A DNA stretch of 64,000 nucleotides from JBCCXL01 sp039191605 (GTDB taxonomy: Bacteria > Acidobacteriota > Thermoanaerobaculia > Multivoradales > JAHZIX01), in NCBI GenBank assembly GCA_039191605.1, contig JBCCXL010000013.1, forward strand, positions 124,001-188,000, read 5' to 3'. Shown here piece after piece: positions 52,225 to 60,727 of the stretch. Under the pieces are notes generated by a model. It saw nothing but the letters and a program-made list of their open reading frames with translations. It had not been told where the DNA came from and ran no database searches. Position 1 is the first letter of the stretch. Each line of letters opens with the position of its first letter. Position numbers and translations under genes: made by a program.

Positions 52225-54938
52225 GATTGGTCCCCGCGGTTGCGGGGGGGGCAGACGGACGTAGCGCAAGTGGGCGAGGCAATGAAAGGCCGATCTCCGC
52301 GGTTGTGGGGGAGACTCCGGGTGATCCATGATCTCGATTTCTCGTGGAGGCCGATCCCCGCGTGTGCGAGGGAGACTCGGGAGAAGAGACTCTTCCAATT
52401 CGGGGCCAAAGGCCGATCCCGCGTGTGCGGGGGAGACCGTCCCGGCGTCTAGCTTAACCTCGATGCCCAGGGCCGATCCCCGCGTGTGCGGGGGAGACGT
52501 ATTCGCCACCGTGCAAGACCTGCCTTACAAAGGCCGATCCCCGCGTGTGCGGGGGAGACGAGAGGGCTGGTGGCTGTCGCGCGGCGGCTGGGGGCCGATC
52601 CCCGCGTGTGCGGGGGAGACCCCGGGTGGCGTCGACCTGTCTGGGCCTGTCAGGGCCGATCCCCGCGTGTGCGGGGGAGACGCGCCTGAAGCAAGTCGTC
52701 TAGCTGGAGTAGTGGGCCGATCCCCGCGTGTGCGGGGGAGACGGCTTCAGTTGATCATCGAGCGCATGGATGGGAGGCCGATCCCCGCGTGTGCGGGGGA
52801 GACTTCGTGCCGCATTAGAACGGGACGGCTTCACGGGGCCGATCCCCGCGTGTGCGGGGGAGACTCGTTTATCGACGTGCTCCATCGCCTCAGCAAGGGC
52901 CGATCCCCGCGTGTGCGGGGGAGACCATGTAATCCACCGCCTTTTCCTGCAACGCTGAGGCCGATCCCCGCGTGTGCGGGGGAGACCGCGTAGCAGCAGC
53001 TCCGGTCAGCTCTCCAGAGGGCCGATCCCCGCGTGTGCGGGGGAGACACCATGCTCTGGGCGGTGATCATGCACCTCAAGGGCCGATCCCCGCGTGTGCG
53101 GGGGAGACGAGAAGTGGCTCCGGGGCCGGATGAGGGAGGCGGGCCGATCCCCGCGTGTGCGGGGGAGACACGTCAGCGCTCAGAGGCATTGCTTGAGCTT
53201 CGGGCCGATCCCCGCGTGTGCGGGGGAGACGTATTTTGACCGTGCTCGCCAGCGTTTTCGTTAGGCCGATCCCCGCGTGTGCGGGGGAGACGAAGTTCGT
53301 AGAGGCTTGTTGTTCCTTCGCTCAGGCCGATCCCCGCGTGTGCGGGGGAGACACGCTAAGGGCCTATCATAAGCATCCCGATGTGGGCCGATCCCCGCGT
53401 GTGCGGGGGAGACCGCATCGAGAGAATCCTTCGACCTGGGGATAGAGGCCGATCCCCGCGTGTGCGGGGGAGACGCTGGGTGGCGACGATGAGTGACACC
53501 ATCATCGGGCCGATCCCCGCGTGTGCGGGGGAGACTCACTGACGACACCAATGTAGGCAGCGGCGAAAGGCCGATCCCCGCGTGTGCGGGGGAGACGCCC
53601 ATTGCGCCTTCGGGCTCTTGTGGCCCAAAGGCCGATCCCCGCGTGTGCGGGGGAGACGCCAGTTGACCATGAAGTCGGTGGTATAGGTCGGGCCGATCCC
53701 CGCGTGTGTGGGGGAGACTGGACCTAGCCCTAGGTCGCCTCCCTATCATGGGGCCGATCCCCGCGTGTGCGGGGGAGACGTCATGAATCCAGAAGACGTG
53801 CCGTTCAAGGAGGGCCGATCCCCGCGTGTGCGGGGGAGACTTCGCAAAGCTCCAGGCGTGCCATGTCGAGTAGGGCCGATCCCCGCGTGTGCGGGGGAGA
53901 CGCGTAAGTCGTGAGCAGGGAAAGCAGCACGGCAGGCCGATCCCCGCGTGTGCGGGGGAGACTATGTTGCGGCGGTCCCGATTGTTCGGCGCAGGGGCCG
54001 ATCCCCGCGTGTGCGGGGGAGACAGGCTAAGGTGCAACTTTCTCCGAACCAAGTCGGGCCGATCCCCGCGTGTGCGGGGGAGACCGGTGTCGGTTTCGCC
54101 CGCAGCTGTGGATCCGGGGCCGATCCCCGCGTGTGCGGGGGAGACGGCGCGGGAGCCAGGCCCGCGTCTCTGAAATCGGGCCGATCCCCGCGTGTGCGGG
54201 GGAGACTCGTAGTCACCCACGGCCGCATCGTACTGGTGAGGCCGATCCCCGCGTGTGCGGGGGAGACTCTTGGTGCTCAGCCTACGGATGAACGCCCCGA
54301 GGCCGATCCCCGCGTGTGCGGGGGAGACTCAACCATCTAAGCCTGTAGGACATGGGATCGAGGCCGATCCCCGCGTGTGCGGGGGAGACCTGGTCGATGT
54401 GCTCTCAACGAGAGGGGGAAGAGGCCGATCCCCGCGTGTGCGGGGGAGACTCGGTCACGGCTGTAAAGTCGCTATTGAGCTCAGGCCGATCCCCGCGTGT
54501 GCGGGGGAGACCCGGCTACTCTGTTTAATCACTTGGAGTCTGTGGGCCGATCCCCGCGTGTGCGGGGGAGACGCCTAGTCGCTGCTGCTCTGACGCGGCG
54601 ACAGGGGCCGATCCCCGCGTGTGCGGGGGAGACGTGATGAAGATATTCGCGCTTTGCAAGAGTCTAGGCCGATCCCCGCGTGTGCGGGGGAGACGCCTTA
54701 TGGCGGTAGTGGCAAGGCGTGGCCCTGGGCCGATCCCCGCGTGTGCGGGGGAGACCCGAAGACACCCGCACCACAAGCCCGAAGCAAGGGCCGATCCCCG
54801 CGTGTGCGGGGGAGACCCAAAGGAGCTGGACTGGATCGAGTCTCGAAAGGGCCGATCCCCGCGTGTGCGGGGGAGACACCAGAACGGAGTTCCCTCGGAA
54901 TGGAAGGAAAGGCCGATCCCCGCGTGTGCGGGGGAGAC
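52225..54938 (-). CRISPR. Type I-E CRISPR array, about 45 repeats of 28-29 bp
   Basis: From 52471 to 54938 there are 41 repeats at an exact 61-bp period (28-bp conserved part plus 33 nt). Four more, increasingly degenerate, lie to the left at 52411 (one base shorter), 52349 (one mismatch), 52288 (four mismatches) and about 52225. A single C-to-T change lies in the repeat at 53691. In crRNA orientation (minus strand) the repeat has the inverted repeat CCCCGC...GCGGGG and ends ATCGGCC, followed in every unit by a pyrimidine, giving an 8-nt 5-prime handle ATCGGCCY. That makes the functional repeat 29 nt and the spacers 32 nt. Decay at the left end and the cas genes to the right place the leader at the right. 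I compared the spacers by eye and saw no duplicates. Confidence 0.98.
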
Positions 54939-55059
54939 CCTGCGACAATTTGTCCCAGGTGTGGAAGCCTTGGCCCTGCAGTGGAGTCTCTTGACTCGCT
55001 ATGCTGCCACAGTCTCTTTGTAGTTCCGAGACAAATTCAGTTATCAAACAGCTCTGGTT
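54939..55059 (-). promoter_or_regulatory. CRISPR leader region
   Basis: The 121 nt between the exonuclease stop and the first repeat. It is more AT-rich than its surroundings and contains the inverted repeat GACAA-T-TTGTC (54944-54954), 5 nt from the leader-repeat junction. A related TTTGTC (minus strand) lies within 55030-55037, and TATCAA (55042-55047) resembles the core of an IHF site but lacks the full consensus. The array promoter should also lie here; no clear -10/-35 pair is visible. Confidence 0.7.
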
Positions 55060-55638
55060 CTAGCGCTCGAAGGGGAGGCCCATCAGCACTCGAGCGGCGA
55101 GCTGGGCGACTTGGGCATCGGGTAGCGCGCGGTGGGTTGGACGAACCGGAAGACCGAGGGCAAGGCTGGCGGCTTGGAGGGTCGCGGTGGTGAGGGAGTG
55201 GCGTTCGCGATAGGCGGCGCGAAGGCAGAGGATACGGGGCGCGGTGAAGGGAAGATGGTAGCGAGCGCAGCTTTGGCGGAGCAGGCGAAGATCGAAGGCT
55301 GCATTCCACGCGACAATGGGGGTGGAGCGCAGCAGGGGGGCGATTCGGGGGTAGAGCTGACGCCAAGTCGGGGCTCCGGTGACGGCTTCGGCATCGAGGC
55401 CATGAAGTGCGGTGGATTTGGCGGTAATTGGGCGGCTCGGGGCAACCAGAGAGTGCAGGGCTACCCTGCCTTGGGAATTCACCAAGGCGATCTCGATGAT
55501 TTCGTCGTAAGGCCCGAGACCGGTGGTTTCGGTATCGAGGGCCAACCAGGGGGCGTCGGTGAGGTCGTGGAGGGCGTCGAGAGCTGGGGGCATGAGAGGC
55601 AGGAGGACGAGATCGCGGCGCGGGGGCACCAGGGGCAT
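55060..55638 (-). CDS. DEDDh (DnaQ-type) 3-prime-5-prime exonuclease downstream of cas2
   Basis: 192 residues from ATG 55638. All DEDDh residues are present: Asp35 and Glu37 in LALDTETTGLG, Asp116 in NAAFDLRLL, and His169 and Asp174 in HRALPDA. In some type I-E systems a DnaQ exonuclease is fused to Cas2 and trims prespacers to the correct length before integration. Here the domain is a separate open frame, but it is in the same reading frame as cas2: 24 stop-free codons (Pro-rich at the end) join the cas2 TAA to this ATG. No Shine-Dalgarno sequence precedes the ATG, and no other ATG, GTG or TTG lies in the linker. It may be made by reinitiation or by stop-codon readthrough, or the stop may be a recent mutation. 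It is the last gene before the leader. Confidence 0.93.
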   Translation of the reverse strand: MPLVPPRRDLVLLPLMPPALDALHDLTDAPWLALDTETTGLGPYDEIIEIALVNSQGRVALHSLVAPSRPITAKSTALHGLDAEAVTGAPTWRQLYPRIAPLLRSTPIVAWNAAFDLRLLRQSCARYHLPFTAPRILCLRAAYRERHSLTTATLQAASLALGLPVRPTHRALPDAQVAQLAARVLMGLPFER

Positions 55639-55710
55639 CGGTCGTCGTGGCGGGATTCCGGTCGGTGGAGGAAGGGCGATGCTCAGGCAACTCTGGGCGA
55701 GAGCTTGGTC

Positions 55711-56130
55711 TTACGGTGATGCCTCGGTTTCGTCAGTTCCTTCACCAGTGGTCTGCCCGCGAACAGAGGACGGCGCCGCTCCTTCGTTTTCGTGTCGAGC
55801 TTGCTCGGCATCATCGCTCGTTGGAGATTTCTCTCCTGGAATCCGGCGGGCGAGGAACACGCCGTAGTGATCCCTGAGGTCTTGCCGCGGCAGACCGACG
55901 GAGCGCAGGTTCTGGCCGCCGGGCAGGGAGGCGTCGGGCCAAGTCATCAACACTGACCCCTCTGGGTAAGCCATCCACCATTCCTCGAGCACTGTCCACA
56001 GGCGCTCCCGCACCCCGGCGCTCATTCGCGGTGCGGTGTAGACCCCAGGAGCGATCTCGCACATGCAGGAGGCGAGGAGGCCGCGGAATCGGCCGGGGAC
56101 ATTGCGAGTCACTGCGATGGTCATGGGCAT
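55711..56130 (-). CDS. cas2: Cas2, type I-E
   Basis: 139 residues. MTIAVTRNVPGRFRGLLASCMCEIAPGVY, the helix VRERLWTVLEEWW and VLMTWPDA match the Cas2e (YgbF-type) fold up to about residue 97. Cas2 dimerises between two Cas1 dimers to form the spacer integrase. Residues 98-139 are a hydrophilic Ser/Glu/Thr/Gly-rich extension ending in TDETEASP then TAA. This extension is longer than in stand-alone Cas2e (about 94-100 residues) and looks like an interdomain linker, which supports a former or present fusion to the exonuclease downstream. ATG at 56124 is an alternative start. The gene begins 58 nt after cas1. Confidence 0.95.
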   Translation of the reverse strand: MPMTIAVTRNVPGRFRGLLASCMCEIAPGVYTAPRMSAGVRERLWTVLEEWWMAYPEGSVLMTWPDASLPGGQNLRSVGLPRQDLRDHYGVFLARRIPGEKSPTSDDAEQARHENEGAAPSSVRGQTTGEGTDETEASP

Positions 56131-56188
56131 GACGGGCTTCCAAAGGGCACGGTGGCGGTTCCCGCCCTCGAGCTGTAGGGCGAAGCTC

Positions 56189-57070
56189 TCAACGAGTTCC
56201 GGACCTCAACTCGGGGCCGAGAAGTTCTTGAATACGATCGATCATCTTGGCCACCAGCTTCTGCTGTCGAAGCACCTTGACTGCCCGCTTGCGCACCAGG
56301 CGTTCGAGGCTCTGTTCCGGATCCTCTTCGAATTGCTGCACTGCGCCGAAGGCGATGGGAAGGGTGACCTCCTCCCGGTAGAGATCGGCAATATCCAGCG
56401 GAAATGCAATGCTGGCGTCTTCATGGATAAAGCCGAGCTCCGGGAGCGCCCCGCTGGCGGCGACGGCGGTCATGGCAGCGGCTTTGACCGCTGCGGCGGC
56501 ATGGTGCAGCGCTCGGTTGGGGCGATCGGCGGCTTCCGGGTCCGAGCGATCGTAGCGCCGGGCGCGCCAGCGGATGCCGTATTGCTTGGCGATCTGGCGG
56601 TAGCTCTCTTTGACTCGCACACCCTCGATGCCTCGCAGGGCATTGAGGTCGCGTACCTCTAGCCGTTCCCCGAGCCTCCATTCGTAGAGTTGCAGGATGA
56701 CCTCCTGGCGAAGTGACGAATCGCTCCACAGCTCGGCGTGGCGCCGGGCCATGGCGGAGCGCCCAGGACCCGACGGAAGGCTGGCGTAATAGCGCACCGC
56801 TCCCTCGCCGACGATGAGCACGGTGCAGCCGTGACGGGCGAGGATACGCAGCGCGTCGTGGGTGATGCTGGTGCCAGGCTCGAGGATAAAGCTGGAGACC
56901 ATCTGGTACGGGATCGCGTAGTCTCCCGCAGGGAGCTCTTCGTAGCCTGCAGTCGCGAAGCGCAGGGTTCCGTCCTCGACCAGCAGATTCCCCCGGCCGA
57001 GCCACAGCAGCCCGTGGCGATCAGCGTGGGGAACTCGTGCAGCGGCAAGCCCAAGGCGACCTTTGAGCAC
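56189..57070 (-). CDS. cas1: Cas1, type I-E
   Basis: 293 residues. The start GRLGLAAARVPHADRHGLLWLGRGNL is characteristic of Cas1e. The metal-binding residues are Glu149 (LRGIEGVRVKESY), His216 (ELGFIHEDAS) and Asp226/Asp229 (FPLDIADLY), equivalent to E141, H208 and D218/D221 of E. coli Cas1. Cas1 is the catalytic subunit of the spacer integrase. The gene starts 13 nt after the cas6e stop and ends 58 nt before cas2. The length is normal. Confidence 0.97.
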   Translation of the reverse strand: MLKGRLGLAAARVPHADRHGLLWLGRGNLLVEDGTLRFATAGYEELPAGDYAIPYQMVSSFILEPGTSITHDALRILARHGCTVLIVGEGAVRYYASLPSGPGRSAMARRHAELWSDSSLRQEVILQLYEWRLGERLEVRDLNALRGIEGVRVKESYRQIAKQYGIRWRARRYDRSDPEAADRPNRALHHAAAAVKAAAMTAVAASGALPELGFIHEDASIAFPLDIADLYREEVTLPIAFGAVQQFEEDPEQSLERLVRKRAVKVLRQQKLVAKMIDRIQELLGPELRSGTR

Positions 57071-57083
57071 CGGGTGGGGACCT

Positions 57084-57875
57084 TCAGCGGCGCGACGGCG
57101 GTCGCAGCAGCAACATGCCGAAACCGAAGGCGCGGTGGCGGCCCACGCCGCGGGCTAGCAGGGCCGCAAAGCCTCGAGGATCGACAACTTCTAGCTCGCC
57201 CAGCACCAGGGCGTCCGGCAATTCCGGGAGCCGTTGCTCACGATGGTGCCCCTGAGTGCGGCGCAGCAGCTGGGTGCGGCGCAGCCCCTCGAGGGTGAAG
57301 TCGAGAAGCTGCGTTGCCGGCTCGAGGCGGCGGCGGAGCCAGCGGCGGTAGACGGTCGCGCGGCTCTCCGGCGCTTCTGCCGGAGCTGGATTGGTTGACA
57401 ACTCTTGGGACAAGCTGTCCTGTCGCTGCTGATGGCGAGCCCAGGCGGCCTGGTAAGCGTCCAGCTCGGATTTTGCCTGGAAGGGGCCGGCGGCAGAGGC
57501 AAGACGCACCGTGGGGCAGAGACGCACTTCAAAACGCAGGCGCTGCCCAGCACGCCACGCGGAGGGCATTTGCTTGCTGGCCAAGCCCGGCTGGAGCACG
57601 GCTCGATCCAGGGGTGGGGCAAAGGCGTCGGCGTGATGGAGCAACTCCGCACCCGAATGAGGTCCATAGCCAAGGATCTGCACCCGCTCGCCTTGAGCTT
57701 CAGTGCGGAAGGGACGGGGCGCCAGCTCCCCAAAGAGGGCCGCGAGGTGTCCGTGGACGGAATAGCCGAGGTCCTCGGTGCTGCGCAGGCCCTGGCGTTG
57801 GGCAGAGCGCAGCAGGCCTCGGGTATCGAGGTGTAGCTGCACCATGTGGAGGGTGGGAAGAGCGGCTTCAGCCAT
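57084..57875 (-). CDS. cas6e: Cas6e (Cse3/CasE) crRNA-processing endoribonuclease
   Basis: 263 residues from ATG 57875, with GGTGGAG 5-11 nt upstream. An in-frame start 28 codons earlier would lie inside cas5e. The N-terminal block DLGYSVHGHLAALFGE (Tyr38, His41) aligns with the YQLHQGLWHLF segment of E. coli Cas6e that carries catalytic His20 and Tyr23. The C-terminal GVGRHRAFGFGMLLLRP is the glycine-rich RNA-binding loop. Cas6e cuts the precursor at the base of the repeat hairpin, leaving an 8-nt 5-prime handle. The start overlaps the cas5e stop by 8 nt. Confidence 0.93.
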   Translation of the reverse strand: MAEAALPTLHMVQLHLDTRGLLRSAQRQGLRSTEDLGYSVHGHLAALFGELAPRPFRTEAQGERVQILGYGPHSGAELLHHADAFAPPLDRAVLQPGLASKQMPSAWRAGQRLRFEVRLCPTVRLASAAGPFQAKSELDAYQAAWARHQQRQDSLSQELSTNPAPAEAPESRATVYRRWLRRRLEPATQLLDFTLEGLRRTQLLRRTQGHHREQRLPELPDALVLGELEVVDPRGFAALLARGVGRHRAFGFGMLLLRPPSRR

Positions 57876-58746
57876 CGGCTCCACCTTCCTTCGTATCGGC
57901 CTTAGCCACAGCCGGAGGCCAAGGCAAGGAGCCCTCGTTGAGGAATCGGCGCCCGGCATGGAATTGATGGTGCCAGTCGCGCTCGTCAGTCACCGGCAAA
58001 CTACGATCGAAGCGTACCCCTAGAGCTCCGACAGCAGCTATTTCGTCTCTAGAAGGCGCTGCTCCTGCTGGAGCTCCGGGCCACCAGACTTGGCGGTCCT
58101 CGCCTCTGTTGCCTCCCGCGGGCTCTCGTTGGGCAGGTTGGCTAGCGGATTGATGCCATTGTGGAATTCGGGTCAGGGCCTCCAGCGGGGAGGCGGCAGT
58201 GAGGCGGTCGCACTCTCCTCGATGCCCTACGAGGGGGCGGGACGGCAAGCAGGTCTTGCGGCCCAGAAAGCGGGGGCGGGCGGGGCGAGCGAGAGCGGCG
58301 TGAAGGGCTTCCAGCGTCGGCTGCTCCTCTGCTGGGCTCAGGGTGAGGGCAACGGTATAGGCAGCATCCGCGAGATAGTGAAGCTGCCGAATGTGAGTTC
58401 CGGAGGTCGCACTACCGGAGCCCCGCCCCTCCGGGGCGCCGCGCGTTGTCCAGCCTCTAGACAGAAAGCTCTGCCCCAAATCGACGGTGTGGAAATCTTC
58501 CAGGTACTGGCCGGGATCGTCCTGCCGCACGGCGTAGACCAGGCGCTGCTGGAGGCGCTGCAGGGCTTCGCTGTCTCGATGATGCCAGCCGAGAGCGTTT
58601 CCTAGCAGGCCGGTGAGCAGGGACCGACCGGGCATTTCGCGAGTCGGGCGAATCTCGTCCACCGCAACGCCGCCAAAGCTCATCAGGGGAGCCTGGAGTC
58701 GTAAGACCAGGACCTCTACCGCCTCCGAAGAGTGCGCGGTCGTCAT
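57868..58746 (-). CDS. cas5e: Cas5e (CasD) Cascade subunit
   Basis: 292 residues. LVLRLQAPLMSFGGVAVDEIRPT, SLLTGLLGNALGW and GTHIRQLHYLADAAYTVALTL are typical Cas5e blocks; FLGRKTCLPSRPL is the conserved FLGRKS-like motif. Cas5e holds the 5-prime handle of the crRNA and contacts Cas8e in Cascade. It is longer than E. coli CasD (224 residues), with an Arg/Gln/Pro-rich insertion after about residue 190 (QWHQSASQPAQREPAGG). The start overlaps the cas7e stop by 1 nt (TGATG). Confidence 0.94.
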   Translation of the reverse strand: MTTAHSSEAVEVLVLRLQAPLMSFGGVAVDEIRPTREMPGRSLLTGLLGNALGWHHRDSEALQRLQQRLVYAVRQDDPGQYLEDFHTVDLGQSFLSRGWTTRGAPEGRGSGSATSGTHIRQLHYLADAAYTVALTLSPAEEQPTLEALHAALARPARPRFLGRKTCLPSRPLVGHRGECDRLTAASPLEALTRIPQWHQSASQPAQREPAGGNRGEDRQVWWPGAPAGAAPSRDEIAAVGALGVRFDRSLPVTDERDWHHQFHAGRRFLNEGSLPWPPAVAKADTKEGGADG

Positions 58747-59987
58747 CAGCGCACCCGATCAGCGGCCCAGGTCGCGAGCTCATTGAGATTGGTCGGCGAT
58801 CCCACCAGGTCCGCCAGCTCGTCGGTGGGGCGTAGCACTACCGCACGGCGCCCGTTGCCAGGAGCGCCGTAGGCGTGGTCCAACTCTTCCAAATGGGAGT
58901 GCAGTGCCTCATAGGTGGCGTGCACCACGTCGTCTCCCGGGCTGACCGGCCGCAGAAAGGCGTTAGCGAGGGAGCGAGGAGCCTCGTCGCCGGCCTCTAC
59001 CAAGACAAGATGAGGGCGGGCGTAGGGCGCAGTGGAACCGAGCTTAGCGCCGGGGCTCACGGTGCTGACCAGCTGAACCAGGCGACTCACCACTTCGGCG
59101 GCCAGGTCGCGATCCGCCTCTGTCCACTGGTCCTGGCGGCAGCTGGTGAGGTTGGAGACCAGCAGGGGAACGTCCACGACGACGTAGGAGTAGTACAGCC
59201 CGCTGGTGAGCTCAGCGGAGTTGATGTGCCCGCTGCCGGTTTCACCGCCCTCCTGGGCGAGATCATCGACGGCGGAAAAATAATCCGACTCGGAATCCTC
59301 GCGGTGCACGGTGAAGGCGTGGGCGACGTGGATAGCGGCGTCGCAGCGGGCCAGGATGTCGCTGGTGATCATGCGCCCAAAGAGGGCGGCGTCGAGGCCG
59401 GCGCCATCGCAGATCGCGCCGAGATTCTTCTTGCCTTCTTTCTTGAAGTGCTGCTCCACGGATTTCTTCGCTGCTTTGGGGTCGTTCTCTTCGGCGACCA
59501 CCTCTCGGGCGATGGAGAGGAAGTAGTCCACCTCGGGGCGCCCGAGAACCAGCACCTGACCGGTTCGCAACGCCGGGCTCTCTCCCTTCGCAGCAGCATC
59601 GTTGGCTTTGTCTTCGCCAGCCTTCTTCTTGCTGGCTTTGGACTGCTGAAGCACCGCGCTCAGCAGACCTTCTACCGCGGCGTGGGCGAGATCATCGTCC
59701 ACGCCCTCGTCCACCAGAGGCTTGTAGATCTCCTGCTCGAAGGTGCGGCGAGAGCGCACTGTCATCTCCAGGTGCCCTCCCTCCGCTCCCGGTACCGTCG
59801 CCAGGCTGTGAGGTCCGTCATCGGTGCGCCAATGGCGCTTGAGGCATTGGGAGGAAATGCGGGTGCGAATGGCGCCGCCCAGCGGCAGGCGCTTGGCGAA
59901 GCCGGCGTCGTCGCGGTTGAGCAGGGCGGCGGGGTAATTGACCAGGGTATGGAACTGGAGAAAGCGAGAAGGCGCGCTGTTGGGCAT
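58746..59987 (-). CDS. cas7e: Cas7e (Cse4/CasC) Cascade backbone subunit
   Basis: 413 residues. FLQFHTLVNYPAALLNRDDAGFAKRLPLGGAIRTRISSQCLKRHWR is the canonical Cas7e start (read in blocks LNRDD, RISSQCLKRHWR). Other blocks are DAAIHVAHAFTVHREDSESDYFSAVDD and GSGHINSAELTSGLYYSYVVVD. Six copies bind the spacer part of crRNA in Cascade. E. coli CasC has 363 residues; the extra length lies in a Lys/Ala/Glu-rich insertion about residues 113-137 (ASKKKAGEDKANDAAAKGE) in the helical/thumb region. A 137-nt gap with an 18-bp repeat separates it from cse2. Confidence 0.95.
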   Translation of the reverse strand: MPNSAPSRFLQFHTLVNYPAALLNRDDAGFAKRLPLGGAIRTRISSQCLKRHWRTDDGPHSLATVPGAEGGHLEMTVRSRRTFEQEIYKPLVDEGVDDDLAHAAVEGLLSAVLQQSKASKKKAGEDKANDAAAKGESPALRTGQVLVLGRPEVDYFLSIAREVVAEENDPKAAKKSVEQHFKKEGKKNLGAICDGAGLDAALFGRMITSDILARCDAAIHVAHAFTVHREDSESDYFSAVDDLAQEGGETGSGHINSAELTSGLYYSYVVVDVPLLVSNLTSCRQDQWTEADRDLAAEVVSRLVQLVSTVSPGAKLGSTAPYARPHLVLVEAGDEAPRSLANAFLRPVSPGDDVVHATYEALHSHLEELDHAYGAPGNGRRAVVLRPTDELADLVGSPTNLNELATWAADRVR

Positions 59988-60043
59988 CGGTGGATCTCCG
60001 AGGGCTGTCGAAAGGAGCGAGGGCCGAATAGGGAAAAGGCGAA

Positions 60044-60088
60044 TTCATCAGGGAGCATTGCTTCATCAGGGAGTACTGCTTCATCTGG
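60044..60088. repeat. 18-bp tandem repeat between cse2 and cas7e
   Basis: Units start at 60044, 60062 and 60080 (TTCATCAGGGAGCATTGC, TTCATCAGGGAGTACTGC, then a half unit). They lie in the only long intergenic gap within the Cascade genes, 57 nt upstream of the cas7e start. Confidence 0.88.
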
Positions 60089-60124
60089 AATCTTGTGTGG
60101 GGGTTCTGAGGGAGATGCATGCAG

Positions 60125-60727
60125 TCACGCAGTGTCCCCGTCCCCCTGCTCGCCGTCACGATATTGCTGACGGTAGAAGTCGCGGGCGATCTTCTGGCGG
60201 ATCTCATCGCCGGACCGTCGACCTTCACTGAAGAGCAGCTGGGCCATCGGGGCCCAATTGACCTGCTGTGCTTGGGAGCGCAGCTGGTGAGCGAGGGGGC
60301 GCACTTGGCTCAACAGAGCGTCGCCTCGGGCGGTCAGCAGACGGGTGACGCGAGCCTCCGATACGTTCGCTTGGGCCAGCGCGGCGCCGAGGCTGGGCTT
60401 TTCTGCACAGAGCTCGTCCAGACTCGCCAGGCCCTGCAGGATGACCATCCAGCGCCTTAAGACCTCTTCTTGCGCCCACTCCGAGACGTGCCCCTGGGGC
60501 TCTAGCTCTTGAGTGACGACGCGCCAAAAGGCGGGGCCGGCAGAGGTAAAGCCTTGGCGGAAGTCCAGCCGGCGCAGCTCGGCTAGCTCCCCGGGGGAGT
60601 AGGCGTTGCTGCGGAATTTCTTTGCCAGGGCTTGGACCAAGCGACCGAAGCTTGGCCGTTGGGGGGGCGTCTCAGCTACGGAAGAACTCGATGGGGTCGG
60701 CTGACTATGCTGGGACTCGGCGTTCAT
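60125..60727 (-). CDS. cse2: Cse2 (CasB, Cas11e) Cascade small subunit
   Basis: 200 residues from ATG 60727, which shares one base with the cas8e stop (TGATG). A Ser/Pro/Thr-rich start is followed by an all-helical domain: FGRLVQALAKKF, ELAELRRLDFRQGFTSAGPAFWRVV, SEARVTRLLTARGDALLSQVRPLAHQLRS and VNWAPMAQLLFSEGRRSGDEIRQKIARDFY. The last block is the usual Cse2 C-terminal signature. Two copies stabilise the R-loop. A TTG directly upstream of the ATG is less likely as start. Confidence 0.94.
   Translation of the reverse strand: MNAESQHSQPTPSSSSVAETPPQRPSFGRLVQALAKKFRSNAYSPGELAELRRLDFRQGFTSAGPAFWRVVTQELEPQGHVSEWAQEEVLRRWMVILQGLASLDELCAEKPSLGAALAQANVSEARVTRLLTARGDALLSQVRPLAHQLRSQAQQVNWAPMAQLLFSEGRRSGDEIRQKIARDFYRQQYRDGEQGDGDTA

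Noticed and set aside
54972..54999. GGCC in exact phase with the array, 61 bp after the last repeat
   Set aside because: Only the first four bases and scattered later positions match; the position is on the leader side, so it is most likely chance.
52240..55193. Many open frames across the array on both strands, encoding repeated PRVRGR, PACAGET or PHTRGSA motifs
   Set aside because: They are translations of the CRISPR repeat itself; a 61-bp period shifts the frame each unit, giving the familiar spurious repeat proteins.
58875..60170. A 431-codon open frame antisense to cas7e and the cse2 end
   Set aside because: It is fully explained by the Cascade genes on the other strand.
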